From positions 2,739,001-2,803,000 of the forward strand of contig NZ_CP146242.1 in NCBI RefSeq assembly GCF_037039395.1: DNA of 64,000 nucleotides, read 5' to 3'. The notes beneath the pieces are model-generated. The model saw only the letters and a program-made list of their open reading frames with translations. It was not told the origin of the DNA and ran no database searches. The stretch's first letter is position 1. Each line of letters begins with the position of its first letter. The stretch comes from Agrobacterium vitis. Its GTDB lineage: Bacteria > Pseudomonadota > Alphaproteobacteria > Rhizobiales > Rhizobiaceae. Below, in pieces: positions 45,077 through 54,855 of this stretch. The position numbers and the translations under genes are program-made.

Positions 45077-46789
45077 ATGCCTTTCAAGATGTCCCGCGCC
45101 GCCTATGCCAGCATGTTCGGCCCCACGACCGGGGATAAAGTGCGGTTGGCCGATACCGAGCTGTTCATCGAGGTGGAAAAGGATTTCACCCATTACGGCG
45201 ACGAAGTGAAATTCGGCGGCGGCAAGGTGATCCGTGATGGCATGGGACAAAGCCAGGCGACGCGCGTGGATGGCGCGGTCGATACCGTCATCACCAATGC
45301 GCTGATCGTCGATCACTGGGGCATCGTCAAAGCCGATATTGGCTTGAAGGACGGGCGTATCGTCGCGATCGGCAAGGCGGGCAATCCCGATACCCAACCG
45401 GGCGTGACCATTATCGTCGGTCCCGGCACGGAGGCGATTGCCGGTGAAGGCAAGATCGTCACGGCGGGCGGCATGGACAGCCATATCCATTTCATCTGCC
45501 CGCAGCAGATCGAGGAAGCGCTGATGAGCGGGCTGACCTGCATGCTGGGCGGCGGCACCGGCCCGGCGCATGGCACGCTTGCCACCACCTGCACGCCCGG
45601 TCCCTGGCATATTGCCCGAATGATCGAGGCGGCAGATGCTTTCCCGATGAACCTGGCTTTTGCGGGCAAGGGCAATGCCTCATTGCCCGGCGCGTTGGAG
45701 GAAATGGTGCTGGGCGGTGCCTGCGCCCTGAAACTGCATGAGGATTGGGGCACGACGCCCGGTGCCGTCGATTGCTGCCTGTCAGTGGCCGACGACTACG
45801 ACGTGCAGGTGATGATCCATACCGACACGCTGAACGAAAGCGGCTTCGTGGAGGATTCCATCGGCGCCATCAAGGGCCGTACCATCCATGCCTTCCATAC
45901 CGAAGGGGCCGGCGGTGGCCATGCGCCTGATATCATCAAGATCTGCGGCCAGCCGAATGTGATCCCGTCCTCCACCAATCCGACCCGGCCCTATACGATC
46001 AATACGCTGGCCGAGCATCTGGACATGCTGATGGTCTGCCACCATCTCAGCCCGTCGATTCCGGAAGATATTGCCTTTGCCGAAAGCCGTATTCGTAAGG
46101 AAACCATCGCGGCGGAAGACATTCTGCACGATATCGGCGCGTTTTCGATCATCTCGTCGGACAGCCAGGCCATGGGCCGGGTCGGCGAAGTGGCGATCCG
46201 CACCTGGCAGACGGCCGACAAGATGAAGCGCCAGCGCGGACGGCTGCCATCGGAAACCGGCGAGAACGACAATATGCGCGTCAAGCGCTACATTGCCAAA
46301 TACACCATCAACCCGGCGATTGCCCATGGTCTCTCCCATGAAATCGGCTCGGTGGAAGTGGGCAAGCGCGCCGATCTGGTGATCTGGAACCCGGCCTTTT
46401 TCGGCGTCAAGCCGGATATGGTCCTGCTCGGCGGCTCGATTGCCGCAGCCCCGATGGGCGATCCCAACGCCTCGATCCCGACGCCGCAGCCGGTGCATTA
46501 CCGGCACATGTTCGGCGCCTATGGCAAGGCCCGCACCAATTCCTCGGTCACCTTCGTGTCTCAGGCCTCGTTGGATGTGGGGCTGGCCCAGCGGCTCGGC
46601 GTTTCCAAGCAATTGCTGGCGGTAAAAAACACCCGCGGCGGCATTTCCAAGGCATCGATGATCCACAACAGCCTGACGCCACATATCGCGGTTGACCCGG
46701 AAACCTATGAAGTGCGTGCCGATGGCGAATTGCTGACCTGCGAACCGGCCACCGTTTTGCCGATGGCGCAGCGGTATTTCTTGTTTTGA
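45077..46789 (+). CDS. ureC: Urease alpha (catalytic) subunit UreC
   Basis: The 570-residue protein is full length for UreC. It shows the nickel-binding HxH in [14 protein letters not shown], the carbamylated Lys in [26 protein letters not shown], and the mobile flap region [18 protein letters not shown] with its catalytic His. It hydrolyses urea to ammonia and carbamate in the cytoplasm, downstream of the Urt transporter encoded nearby. AAGGAG precedes the ATG at 45077; the longer frame overlaps the previous gene and is rejected. Confidence 0.98.
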   Translation: MPFKMSRAAYASMFGPTTGDKVRLADTELFIEVEKDFTHYGDEVKFGGGKVIRDGMGQSQATRVDGAVDTVITNALIVDHWGIVKADIGLKDGRIVAIGKAGNPDTQPGVTIIVGPGTEAIAGEGKIVTAGGMDSHIHFICPQQIEEALMSGLTCMLGGGTGPAHGTLATTCTPGPWHIARMIEAADAFPMNLAFAGKGNASLPGALEEMVLGGACALKLHEDWGTTPGAVDCCLSVADDYDVQVMIHTDTLNESGFVEDSIGAIKGRTIHAFHTEGAGGGHAPDIIKICGQPNVIPSSTNPTRPYTINTLAEHLDMLMVCHHLSPSIPEDIAFAESRIRKETIAAEDILHDIGAFSIISSDSQAMGRVGEVAIRTWQTADKMKRQRGRLPSETGENDNMRVKRYIAKYTINPAIAHGLSHEIGSVEVGKRADLVIWNPAFFGVKPDMVLLGGSIAAAPMGDPNASIPTPQPVHYRHMFGAYGKARTNSSVTFVSQASLDVGLAQRLGVSKQLLAVKNTRGGISKASMIHNSLTPHIAVDPETYEVRADGELLTCEPATVLPMAQRYFLF

Positions 46790-46801
46790 GGGGTGCTATA
46801 C

Positions 46802-46921
46802 AATGAGTCATTGAATGACTCATCGTATTCCTTTTGCAAATATCCCAAGCCGTGCAAGCATTTGAGATATTTGCAATCTCTTCAAGGCGAGGATGCATGA
46901 GCATGTCAGAGCCTTGGTATT
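46802..46921. repeat. Small palindromic intergenic repeat, copy downstream of ureC
   Basis: An outer segment (TCATTGAATGACTCATCG then TATTCC) is shared with the copy upstream of urtA. A hairpin (TTGCAAATATC at 46834-46844 and GATATTTGCAA at 46866-46876) and the tail GAGCCTTGGTATT follow. It marks the point where the urease series is interrupted. Confidence 0.75.
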
Positions 46922-46937
46922 ATTGCGGCCTGTGATG

Positions 46938-47480
46938 ATGTCTGAACGTGACAATCAATCCTTCTTGCAGGAAAGTCTGCAAGTTCTTGTCGGTCTACCT
47001 CTCAGCATTGCGCGCAATGCGGCAGATATGAAAGTTTTCCATTTCGGCTCTATTCGCCCCCATCATTCAGCAGGCGGAAGAACGGGAACGGTGGGATCGC
47101 ACGCGCTCCATATTCAATGTTCCTGGCGGATTGTCACGGAGAATGGGATTTTGACGGGGTCCTCGGATCGTTTCATGGAGCCTGAGGAGGGTGCTCCTGT
47201 AAACGTGGATGATCCTCAATTCGGTACGTTGCAATTCGTCCGGATTGCGGCCTTGCTGCAAGGTTACGACGAAGCCACAAAGTCCTTTGTAAACGCCGGG
47301 GATTATCTCATCGTCCAATCCGTAACATGCGACAGATATTGTGGAGCCGATCTTCAATTGTCAGGGGGCTATCGCCTGCAAATTTTCCCGGATGGTTCGC
47401 AGGCCGAGGACTGGCGTTTCATGGAGAATGAAGGACGGCACATCGTTATCGAAGGCGGAAAAGTGGATGTGGTGGGCTGA
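46938..47480 (+). CDS. Hypothetical protein inserted after ureC
   Basis: The product of about 180 residues is soluble, with no signal peptide. Notable segments are ESLQVLVGLPLSIARNAADM, FHFGSIRPHHSAGGRTGTVG, FGTLQFVRIAALLQGYDEA, and a beta-rich end (EGRHIVIEGGKVDVVG). I do not recognise a family; the mixed beta composition is reminiscent of small immunity-type proteins, but this is only an impression. The start is uncertain: ATG at 46935 or 46938, with the small repeat immediately upstream and no strong ribosome-binding site. It may have arrived with the material that separates ureC from ureE. Confidence 0.6.
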   Translation: MSERDNQSFLQESLQVLVGLPLSIARNAADMKVFHFGSIRPHHSAGGRTGTVGSHALHIQCSWRIVTENGILTGSSDRFMEPEEGAPVNVDDPQFGTLQFVRIAALLQGYDEATKSFVNAGDYLIVQSVTCDRYCGADLQLSGGYRLQIFPDGSQAEDWRFMENEGRHIVIEGGKVDVVG

Positions 47481-47595
47481 TAGCCCACATCTACTTTTCC
47501 TTAAATTTATTGGAATTGAAGAGGCGGCGATGCTTTAACGTCCACTCCCGTCGCCCTCTTTCAAAGGCAGGCAGCATCGCCACTTAAAGTTGCCA

Positions 47596-48879
47596 TCACC
47601 CTGAAAACGGTTTTTGCATCAGCCCGGAAGAATTATGGCCCGTCCGGTACTCATTCAGGGCCTCCACGTAAAAATCGTCCCAGAATTCATTGGCATCCTT
47701 CGCCGAAAACATCGTCTTTGCGGTGCGATAGGCGGCCTGGCGCATGGCTTTATAGGCATTCTGGTCGGCCATGACGGCGACGACTTCGTTCAGGCTTTCC
47801 TCGGCCAGTCGTTCGATCTCACGGGCATGGATCTCGGCAAATTCCGGCGTGCTGCGGTCGTCGGCAATGTGTTTCCACTCACCAATGTCAGTGGTCTCCA
47901 TGTCGAGCAGGATGCCGTTCTGTCGGTGCTTGATGAATTCCGGCAGAGCGCCCTGTTTCGTGGCGATCACCGGCACGTAATTGGCCTCGGATTCAATCAC
48001 GCTGAAACCGAATGTGTCGCAAAATGTGGTCAGCAGCGAGAAATGTGCGTTGCGCAGGATTTTCAGCACTTCGCTATTGGGAATGTTCTGGACATGGCGA
48101 ACATTCGGCAGGCTCAGCAATTTGCGGTAACGGTCGAAATAACCGGGCACCAGCGGGTCCGTCCAGGACATCGGCCCGACTTCTACTGTGGAAACGATAT
48201 CGACTTCCAGCGGAATGCCGCGCTCCATGGCCAGTTCGGCCATGCGCACGCCAACGCAACCGCCCTTGCGGGCAAAATGGTTTCCGACGAAGACGATACG
48301 GATCGGCCCCTGGTTTTCGTCGTTGAACGTATCCGGCCGCTCGTCGATTTCCATGTTTGGATAGCGCATGAACAGCTTCCGGTTCAGCACCTCATAGCCA
48401 GGATTGTTCCTGTGGGTCTTCTGAAAGATCCGGCGCGCATGTTCGGAGATCGCGCCGATACCAAGACAGCGGTCGGAAAGCAGACGCTGGGTCATGAAGG
48501 TATAAAGGGCGGATGTCTCAATCCCAAAGCCGCGCGGCAGGTGCGATTCAAAAGAGATCATGAAGGGCGTCGCGCTCATCGGTATGCGGTTGAACGCATG
48601 GATGAGGTCGAACCGGCGCGGCGGAAATGGCGACAGCACCGTGATGCCTTCCAGCTTCGGCGATACATAGTTCATCGGCACGAAATTGCGATTTTCGATC
48701 ATGTGCCGACTTTGGCGCGGTGAGTTGAAACGCCAGGGGTAACGGGTCGGTGCCAGCACCGACAAACGGGTATTTCTGATGGAGGGGTCCCGGTCGCTGG
48801 CTCTGCCCACCGGACCATTGGTGTCTTCTGCGACTGGCAAGACGTGCCGGGTCATAGGCTGCTTTTTCGCATTCAACAT
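47596..48879 (-). CDS. GT4-family glycosyltransferase
   Basis: The protein of about 427 residues has a GT-B fold. The C-terminal nucleotide-sugar half contains IRIVFVGNHFARKGG, an LLTTFCDTFGFSVIESEA motif with the family Glu residues, and PVIATKQGALPEFIKHRQNG. No membrane segment is evident. It probably builds a surface polysaccharide. The ATG at 48879 follows GGAG; a TTG five codons earlier is possible. A full CtrA-type box lies about 100 bp upstream, so expression may be tied to the cell cycle. It is oriented against the urease genes around it. Confidence 0.82.
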   Translation of the reverse strand: MLNAKKQPMTRHVLPVAEDTNGPVGRASDRDPSIRNTRLSVLAPTRYPWRFNSPRQSRHMIENRNFVPMNYVSPKLEGITVLSPFPPRRFDLIHAFNRIPMSATPFMISFESHLPRGFGIETSALYTFMTQRLLSDRCLGIGAISEHARRIFQKTHRNNPGYEVLNRKLFMRYPNMEIDERPDTFNDENQGPIRIVFVGNHFARKGGCVGVRMAELAMERGIPLEVDIVSTVEVGPMSWTDPLVPGYFDRYRKLLSLPNVRHVQNIPNSEVLKILRNAHFSLLTTFCDTFGFSVIESEANYVPVIATKQGALPEFIKHRQNGILLDMETTDIGEWKHIADDRSTPEFAEIHAREIERLAEESLNEVVAVMADQNAYKAMRQAAYRTAKTMFSAKDANEFWDDFYVEALNEYRTGHNSSGLMQKPFSG

Positions 48880-49485
48880 CGTTTCCGTCTCCAACCCTAC
48901 CCAGTACCAAAAAAGATCTTCTGTCGGCGATTGGCATTCGAAAGCCTGTTTCGATGCCTGAATTTTTTGTAAATTCTTAACAAATCGTTAAGGTCGAATA
49001 TTTCCGGATTAAAATACGCAGCAAAGTTTTTTGCAATGCTTCAAGTTCTGTTTTGTCTGTTTTTTTATGTGATAAGAGCCGTCAGCATCGACCATTAAAG
49101 GTATAGATCTTAAAATAGGGCAATAATGTGCTATTATGAAGCTTTGTTAAAGTTGTGATCGGTTGCGTACGTTGCTGTCGAGGCTATGGCGGCCAATGCA
49201 TCGCAGTTGGTCTTCTACACAGAGCTCGCACGAGAACGGTTGCCGCTTTTGAGCTTTTGCCGCGTGAAAATCGAAACCGGCCATTATTGGCAATGCCGGA
49301 TTGGCAATGCCGGATGGGGCCGCCATGCACTATGCGCATGTCAGGCATGCTGCGGCATCCAGCACGCTGTTTTATGCTGCGCCGCACATGGTTATGCGGT
49401 AATCGAAGGGCTGATCCAGGTGGCCCGGTAAAGGCCGCTTTTCATCATTTGTACCCTTCATCATGTCTATCAAAGGAGATCAGCG
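48880..49485. other. AT-rich intergenic region between the glycosyltransferase and peroxiredoxin genes
   Basis: This 606-bp stretch contains the CtrA box near the glycosyltransferase and AT-rich sequence with no convincing gene. Small frames at 49155-49541 lack a ribosome-binding site and overlap the peroxiredoxin start. Confidence 0.55.
48977..48991 (-). promoter_or_regulatory. Full CtrA box upstream of the GT4 glycosyltransferase
   Basis: TTAA-CAAATCG-TTAA matches the full CtrA pattern and lies 98-112 bp upstream of the start at 48879, in AT-rich sequence. Binding is inferred. Confidence 0.6.
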
Positions 49486-50025
49486 ATGCTTATCGGCAGA
49501 AAAGTGCCCAGCGTCACGTTTCGTACCCGCGTTCGAGATGAGCAGGTCGGTGGCCCAAACCCCTTCCGTTGGCAAGACATGACCTCGGATGATTACTTCA
49601 AGGGTAAGAAGGTCGTGCTCTTTTCGCTTCCGGGCGCCTTCACCCCCACTTGCTCGACCTTCCAGCTGCCGGATTTCGAAAAGCTTTATAGCGAGTTCCA
49701 GTCTGCCGGCATTGACGAGATCTACTGCATTTCGGTCAATGACGCCTTTGTGATGAATGCCTGGGGCAAGCAGCAGGGCCTGGCCAATGTCAAGCTCATT
49801 CCCGATGGCTCCGGTGAATTCACCCGTAAGATGGGCATGCTGGTGTCCAAGGACAATCTCGGCTTCGGCATGCGCTCCTGGCGTTATGCGGCTATCATCA
49901 ACGATGGCGTGGTGGAGCAGTGGTTCGAGGAAGAGGGCTATTCCGACAATTGCGATAGCGACCCTTACGGTGTCTCTTCGCCGCAGAATATCCTGGAAAA
50001 ACTGAAGGAAAAGCAGGCGGCGTAA
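49486..50025 (+). CDS. Peroxiredoxin (Prx5/AhpE-like)
   Basis: The 179-residue protein has the Prx5-type active site PGAFTPTCSTFQLPDF with peroxidatic Cys56. It also shows ISVNDAFVMNAWGKQQ and KLIPDGSGEFTRKMGMLV. Enzymes of this group reduce hydrogen peroxide and alkyl hydroperoxides in the cytoplasm using glutaredoxin or thioredoxin. A second Cys near residue 156 may resolve. AAAGGAGA precedes the ATG. It lies in the interruption between ureC and ureE and is followed by its own terminator, so it is likely a separate unit. Confidence 0.93.
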   Translation: MLIGRKVPSVTFRTRVRDEQVGGPNPFRWQDMTSDDYFKGKKVVLFSLPGAFTPTCSTFQLPDFEKLYSEFQSAGIDEIYCISVNDAFVMNAWGKQQGLANVKLIPDGSGEFTRKMGMLVSKDNLGFGMRSWRYAAIINDGVVEQWFEEEGYSDNCDSDPYGVSSPQNILEKLKEKQAA

Positions 50026-50363
50026 GACGAAGGCTCATTTTCAAAGAGCCTCCTTACGCGTGGTTAAACACCTCTGCGAGACCAGAAAAACCCGGCTGCG
50101 TGCCGGGTTTTTTCGTTTCGGGGATGCGCAGGCTGCTGGTATTTCCATTGCAGCGCCGCCCACCCGACATGGTGCAAAACGCTTGGCTGTATTGCTTTAT
50201 GCAGGCGCGCCCCTGCCTTTGCCCGGATGATCTGTTTTGGCTGTTCGTGTATTGAAACGATGCGATGGCCCATCCAATCAATCGTTAAAATTCTAGGTAT
50301 TGATTTAGGAAACGACACACAAAACAGGCCTATCCCAGAGAAAAGCAGAGAAGGGGGCGGCAA
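50026..50363. other. Intergenic region between the peroxiredoxin and diguanylate cyclase genes
   Basis: This 338-bp gap holds the peroxiredoxin terminator and then AT-rich sequence with no recognised gene or operator before the diguanylate cyclase. Confidence 0.55.
50089..50113 (+). terminator. Intrinsic terminator of the peroxiredoxin gene
   Basis: The stem AACCCGGC / GCCGGGTT with a 5-base loop is followed by a T run, 64 bp after the stop. Confidence 0.88.
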
Positions 50364-51182
50364 TTGATTCGAATATTGAACTGGCTTTCGCTGCGCCGAG
50401 GATTTGAAGATCTCTCGCAACGGGGAAATGTTTTCAGCTTTGTCATGCACTTGATGTTTTCATCCGTTTCGCTTGCTCTGGGCTTTCAAATCGTCGCCCT
50501 GCCGTTCTGTTGGGTCTTGGGTCTGATGCCGATGCCGCTCATCGACGCGGTCAAGCTCAGCGTGGCGATGAGCTGGCTGTTGGGCAGTTTCGGGGCGACG
50601 ATCACCGGCGTCTTCGTGGCGCGTGAAATCCGCAGTCTCGCCATCGCCAAGGCCAAATACGAGCATTTGAGCCGGATTGACGGTCTGTCCGGCCTGCTGA
50701 ACCGCCATGCCTTTTCTGAAGCGCTGGACCAAACGGAGGGGAACGCCTCGCTGGCCATTGCCGATCTCGATTGGTTCAAGTCGATCAACGATGCCTACGG
50801 CCATAGCGCAGGCGATTTCGTCATTCGGGCCGTGGCAGACATTCTGTGCCATTTCGCCAGTAATCCGCATGTCACCGCCAGGCTTGGCGGCGAGGAATTC
50901 GGTCTGATCATCCAGGGCGACACGATCCAGCAGCGGTTTGAGCGGATCGACATGATCCGCCGCAGCATTTCCGACCTTCGACTGCATTTCGACGGTCGGC
51001 TGATCTCGACCTCGATCTCGATCGGCGTTGCGGAAATTTCGCCGGAAAGGCGGCCGGAAGTGGTTTATGCGGCGGCCGACCGCGCGCTTTACCGTGCCAA
51101 GGCCAACGGACGCAACTGTATCGTGCATGAAATGACCCATGGCCCGCAGCCTTTGAAACAGGCTATCCAGGCCGTCTCCTGA
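50364..51182 (+). CDS. Membrane diguanylate cyclase (GGDEF)
   Basis: The 272-residue protein has two N-terminal membrane segments (about 25-55 and 60-85). A GGDEF domain follows: SRIDGLSGLLNRHAFSEAL, ADLDWFKSINDAYGHSAGD, the active-site motif RLGGEEFGLI near residue 175, and ADRALYRAKANGRN. It makes cyclic di-GMP, which promotes attachment and polysaccharide production. The inhibitory I-site (RxxD) is not visible five residues before the motif, so product inhibition may be absent. The start is a TTG after AAGGGGG. It interrupts the urease genes, with ureE about 200 bp further on. Confidence 0.9.
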   Translation: MIRILNWLSLRRGFEDLSQRGNVFSFVMHLMFSSVSLALGFQIVALPFCWVLGLMPMPLIDAVKLSVAMSWLLGSFGATITGVFVAREIRSLAIAKAKYEHLSRIDGLSGLLNRHAFSEALDQTEGNASLAIADLDWFKSINDAYGHSAGDFVIRAVADILCHFASNPHVTARLGGEEFGLIIQGDTIQQRFERIDMIRRSISDLRLHFDGRLISTSISIGVAEISPERRPEVVYAAADRALYRAKANGRNCIVHEMTHGPQPLKQAIQAVS

Positions 51183-51381
51183 ACGGCTCGATCATTGCTT
51201 TGATATTTGCGATAACAAGTGACGCAGGTCCATTTGCCTGTTGCGCCCGGCCTTTATTTTGCGCAAACTTGGTGCTTGCCAAGGATGGAGCCTCGCTAAA
51301 AGGCTGTCGGCCAAATCCGGTTTAGGACATTGATATCTGCGTTGCGGAGCCACGGGCGATCCGCAGGGCCATGGAGTGCCG

Positions 51382-51843
51382 ATGCTGCGTGTTATCTCTT
51401 ATCTTCCGGCCAGGGACGCCCTTGATCCGGCGGTATCGACGGTTGTTCTGGCCCATGACATGCGCCATCTGCGTCGCAAGCTGTTGCATCTAGCCGATGG
51501 CGAGATGGTGATGCTGGACCTGAAGGAAGCGGTGCTGTTTGCCGATGGCGACCGCCTGGTGCTTGAAAACGGCGATCAGATCGCGGTGAAGGCCGCCGAT
51601 GAGCGGCTCTACGCAATTGAACCGCGCGATGGGCAGCATTTGCTGGAGCTGGCCTGGCATCTTGGCAACCGCCATCTCCCTGCCCAGATCGAGCCGGATC
51701 GCATCCTGATCGGTCGTGATCCGGTGATCCGCGCCATGCTGGAGGGCCTGGGTGCGACAGTCAGCGAAGTCGTGGAGCCATTTCAGCCGGTGCGCGGCGC
51801 TTATCACAGCCATGGGTCACATGCCCATCACGCCCATTCTTGA
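51382..51843 (+). CDS. ureE: Urease accessory nickel-binding protein UreE
   Basis: The 153-residue protein matches UreE: an N-terminal peptide-binding domain, the segment [22 protein letters not shown] around the conserved nickel-binding His, and a His-rich tail ([14 protein letters not shown]). UreE delivers nickel to UreG. The ATG at 51382 follows GGAG at correct spacing; a GTG two codons earlier is possible. It resumes the urease series after the interruption. Confidence 0.95.
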   Translation: MLRVISYLPARDALDPAVSTVVLAHDMRHLRRKLLHLADGEMVMLDLKEAVLFADGDRLVLENGDQIAVKAADERLYAIEPRDGQHLLELAWHLGNRHLPAQIEPDRILIGRDPVIRAMLEGLGATVSEVVEPFQPVRGAYHSHGSHAHHAHS

Positions 51844-51849
51844 TCAACC

Positions 51850-52542
51850 ATGACCATTGCTCTCGACACGCTCGGCCTGATCCGGTTGATGACATGGCTC
51901 TCGCCGGCCTTTCCCGTGGGTGGTTTTGCCTATTCCGGTGGGCTGGAAAAGGCGGTTGAGGATGGGTTGATCGAGGGTGACGGCACCGCCACCGGGCGCC
52001 AAGAGGCGTTGCTGGCCTGGCTGACATCGCTGCTGGACCATGGCGCAGTTTGGAATGACGCAGTGCTTCTGGCTGAGGCCTGGCGGGTTTGGAATGTGCC
52101 GCAGTCCCTAACCGGCGTGTCGGATCTGGCGCTGGCGCTGGCCGGTTCGCGTGAGCGCTATCAGGAAACCACGGCACTCGGCGCGGCGTTTCGCGATGCG
52201 GCCCGCGCCTGGGCGGACCCGTTTTCGGCCCAGCCGTCCGGCCCAGTTGCCTATCCGGTGGCGGTGGGGGCGGTGGGTGCCAGTCAGGGGATAAGCTGCG
52301 AAGCCGTGCTTGCCGCCTATCTGCATGCAACTCTGTCGCAGCAGGTCTCGGCGGGTATTCGCCTCAGCCTGATCGGCCAGACCGGTGGCCTCACTATTCT
52401 GTCGCGGTTCGAGGCGCCTGTGGCAAGGCTCGCTGCCCGGGCCGTCCAGACGGGGCTGGACGATCTTGGCAGCGCCACGATTGCCGCGGACATCGTTTCG
52501 GCGCGTCATGAAGGTCAAGCTGTGCGACTGTTCCGGTCGTGA
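51850..52542 (+). CDS. ureF: Urease accessory protein UreF
   Basis: The 230-residue all-helical protein shows [27 protein letters not shown] near the N-terminus, split here by Pro and Gly residues typical of UreF, then [33 protein letters not shown] and [10 protein letters not shown]. UreF works with UreD and UreG in urease activation. It starts seven bases after ureE and is followed by ureG. Confidence 0.95.
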   Translation: MTIALDTLGLIRLMTWLSPAFPVGGFAYSGGLEKAVEDGLIEGDGTATGRQEALLAWLTSLLDHGAVWNDAVLLAEAWRVWNVPQSLTGVSDLALALAGSRERYQETTALGAAFRDAARAWADPFSAQPSGPVAYPVAVGAVGASQGISCEAVLAAYLHATLSQQVSAGIRLSLIGQTGGLTILSRFEAPVARLAARAVQTGLDDLGSATIAADIVSARHEGQAVRLFRS

Positions 52543-52585
52543 TATCGCCAGCTTAAAAAGCTTGGATAATAACAAGGGGAAAAGC

Positions 52586-53197
52586 ATGAAATCGGCAAAT
52601 GGTCCGTTGCGGGTCGGAATTGGTGGCCCGGTCGGCTCGGGCAAGACGGCGCTGACGGAAAAGCTGTGCAAGGCGATGCGCGACCGCTATTCGGTGGCCG
52701 TCGTCACCAATGATATTTACACCCGTGAGGATGCCGACGCTTTGATCCGCATGCAAGCGCTGTCCTCCGACCGGGTGGTCGGGGTGGAGACCGGCGGCTG
52801 TCCGCATACGGCGATCCGCGAGGATGCGTCGATCAATCTCCAGGCGATTGCCGGACTGAACGAGCGTATACCCGATCTTGACGTGATTTTCATCGAATCC
52901 GGTGGCGACAATCTGGCTGCGACCTTTTCGCCCGATCTGGCCGATGTGACGATCTATGTCATCTCGGTCTGTCAGGGCGAGGAAATTCCCCGCAAGGGCG
53001 GGCCGGGCATTACCCGCTCGGATCTGCTGGTCATCAACAAGAAAGACCTCGCGCCTTATGTCGAGGTCGACCTCGATGTGATGGATCGCGATGCGGCGCG
53101 TATGCGCGAGAGCAAGCCCGTCGTCTTCACAGATATGAAACGTGGCGAGGGTGTTGGTGACATCGTCCGCTTTCTTGAGAGCCATGGAGGCCTTTGA
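52586..53197 (+). CDS. ureG: Urease accessory GTPase UreG
   Basis: The 203-residue SIMIBI-class GTPase has the P-loop GGPVGSGKT (13-21), [12 protein letters not shown], the metal-binding CPH in [30 protein letters not shown] and [10 protein letters not shown]. It couples GTP hydrolysis to nickel insertion. The ATG at 52586 follows AAGGGG; an in-frame start upstream would overlap ureF and is rejected. The next gene begins one base after its stop. Confidence 0.97.
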   Translation: MKSANGPLRVGIGGPVGSGKTALTEKLCKAMRDRYSVAVVTNDIYTREDADALIRMQALSSDRVVGVETGGCPHTAIREDASINLQAIAGLNERIPDLDVIFIESGGDNLAATFSPDLADVTIYVISVCQGEEIPRKGGPGITRSDLLVINKKDLAPYVEVDLDVMDRDAARMRESKPVVFTDMKRGEGVGDIVRFLESHGGL

Positions 53198-53198
53198 C

Positions 53199-54017
53199 AT
53201 GAGGGATACACGTCGTTTCGGGCACTATGATGTGACGATCATGGTCGATGGTGTGTTTAGGGCGCCGATTGAACATCTGGATCACGCCAGCAGCGAAGTG
53301 GTGCGAGATGCGGCGGTCGCGGCGTGGCCGGCACCCACCATTGACATGGACGTCAATTTTTTCGTGCTGTCGGGTGCTGACGGCATTACCTTGGTCGATG
53401 CAGGAACAGGACCTTATTGGGGACCTGAATTGGGGCTCGGCAGGGCAGCGCTTGAGCGGGCAGGAATAAGCCGTGCTGATGTGCGTCGGGTTCTCCTCAC
53501 CCATTTGCACGGTGACCATGCGCTGGGCCTTTTTGACGACGCCGGACAATATTTTGCAGACGCGGAAATCGTCGTCCCGGAAGCGGATCTGGCCTTCTAT
53601 ACGAAAGCCGAGCTGAAGGAGACCATCCCCATCTATCGGCGCGGTGGATTCGACATTGCTGCCCGCCTGCTGGAAATCTACGGCGATCGGGTGCGACCCG
53701 TCCTGGAAGGGCCGGTACTTCCTGGAATAGAGGTGGTTTCCATGCCCGGCCACACGCCTGGTCATTCCGGCTATCTGATTGGCGAGGGGGCGGAAAAGCT
53801 CGTGCTTTGGGGCGATCTGGTACACGCGCCCAAGCTTCAACTTGATGATCCCGATTTCTGCTTCATCTACGATGCGGATGCACGACAGGGCGCCAACAGC
53901 CGCCGGACCATCTTCACTCATGCAAGCGAAAAAGGCTGGACTGCCACAGGCGGCCATGTCTCCGGTTTCGTGCGGGTGGAAAAAGCAGACAAGGGCTGGC
54001 GTTTCATCACGGCCTGA
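53199..54017 (+). CDS. Metallo-beta-lactamase-fold hydrolase
   Basis: The 272-residue protein has the MBL motif HLHGDHALGL near residue 103, MPGHTPGHSGYLIG and GDLVHAP, which provide the two-zinc site residues. It resembles lactonase and glyoxalase-like hydrolases; the substrate is unknown. GGAGG precedes the ATG at 53199, which immediately follows ureG, so it may be cotranscribed with urease genes, though a urease role is unsupported. Confidence 0.88.
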   Translation: MRDTRRFGHYDVTIMVDGVFRAPIEHLDHASSEVVRDAAVAAWPAPTIDMDVNFFVLSGADGITLVDAGTGPYWGPELGLGRAALERAGISRADVRRVLLTHLHGDHALGLFDDAGQYFADAEIVVPEADLAFYTKAELKETIPIYRRGGFDIAARLLEIYGDRVRPVLEGPVLPGIEVVSMPGHTPGHSGYLIGEGAEKLVLWGDLVHAPKLQLDDPDFCFIYDADARQGANSRRTIFTHASEKGWTATGGHVSGFVRVEKADKGWRFITA

Positions 54018-54100
54018 TCTTTGAGGAAACCGGGAAAAGCAAAAGGGATAAAGCGGTTAACTACCCCATTTACCGCTTGTCCCTTTCACCATTTTCGACC

Positions 54101-54116
54101 TTCGAGCCTTGGTATT
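54101..54116. repeat. Tail fragment of the small palindromic repeat
   Basis: TTCGAGCCTTGGTATT matches the tail of the copies near 5371, 33315 and 46905. The hairpin part is not present. Confidence 0.5.
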
Positions 54117-54171
54117 ATATAGCAGAGGCGACAGGAACAGATCTTTTGGCCTTTGAGCGATGCGATGCCTG

Positions 54172-54855
54172 TCAAATCTGTCGGAGTGCGTTGACATCGT
54201 TGATCTGAACCATCCGGCCGCGCACGGTGACGCCGCTGTGCCGCAGGGTGGAAAAGGCGCGTGACAGGGCTTCCGGCGCAAGACCCAGCTTGCCGGCCAG
54301 CAGGCTTTTCTGGAAGGGCAGGCGGATCGACACAGCACCGCCACCATTGGGGCAATTGTCGATCAGATATTGCGCCACGCGTTGCGGAGCGGTTTGCAGC
54401 CGGTCATTGGCAATGCAATCCATGGTGCTGCGCAGATAATTGGACAGGCAGCGGATCACTGAACGGGCGATGTCGTTTTCCTGCTCTGCAAGCTGGCGTA
54501 CTTTGGCAAGGTCAAATCGCGCCACTGTCACATGTTCCGCGGCCTGGGCGTTATAGTGATAGGTATCGCCCATGGCCAAAAGGCTTTCGGCAAAGGTATC
54601 GCCACCGCCGCTGATGCGAATGTCGGCTTCTCGTCCGTCCTTGTTCAGGCGATAAAGGCGGACATAGCCGGTCAGCACGCAATAGAAATAATCGGCGGGG
54701 TCGCCCTCGCGAAACAGAATATCGCGGGCCTCGAAGCTCAACACTGTCGCCAGTTCCAGCATCCGGTTTAAAGAGCCGGGGCCGAGCGTGGCCATCAGGG
54801 GTGATTTTACCAGAATATTGCGATCGCGACTGTTCAAATTCAAAACCTTGTTCAC
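54172..54855 (-). CDS. Crp/Fnr-family transcription regulator
   Basis: The 227-residue protein has a cyclic-nucleotide-binding-fold domain (about 20-130; DILFREGDPADYFYCVLTGYVRL) and a C-terminal HTH_Crp domain (about 155-220) with a helix pair LAGKLGLAPEALSRAFSTL. The N-terminal Cys cluster that binds Fe-S in Fnr is absent, so it is more like the FixK/Dnr/NnrR branch. A perfect TTGAT-N4-ATCAA box lies about 210 bp upstream. Its ligand and targets are not evident here. Confidence 0.88.
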   Translation of the reverse strand: MNKVLNLNSRDRNILVKSPLMATLGPGSLNRMLELATVLSFEARDILFREGDPADYFYCVLTGYVRLYRLNKDGREADIRISGGGDTFAESLLAMGDTYHYNAQAAEHVTVARFDLAKVRQLAEQENDIARSVIRCLSNYLRSTMDCIANDRLQTAPQRVAQYLIDNCPNGGGAVSIRLPFQKSLLAGKLGLAPEALSRAFSTLRHSGVTVRGRMVQINDVNALRQI

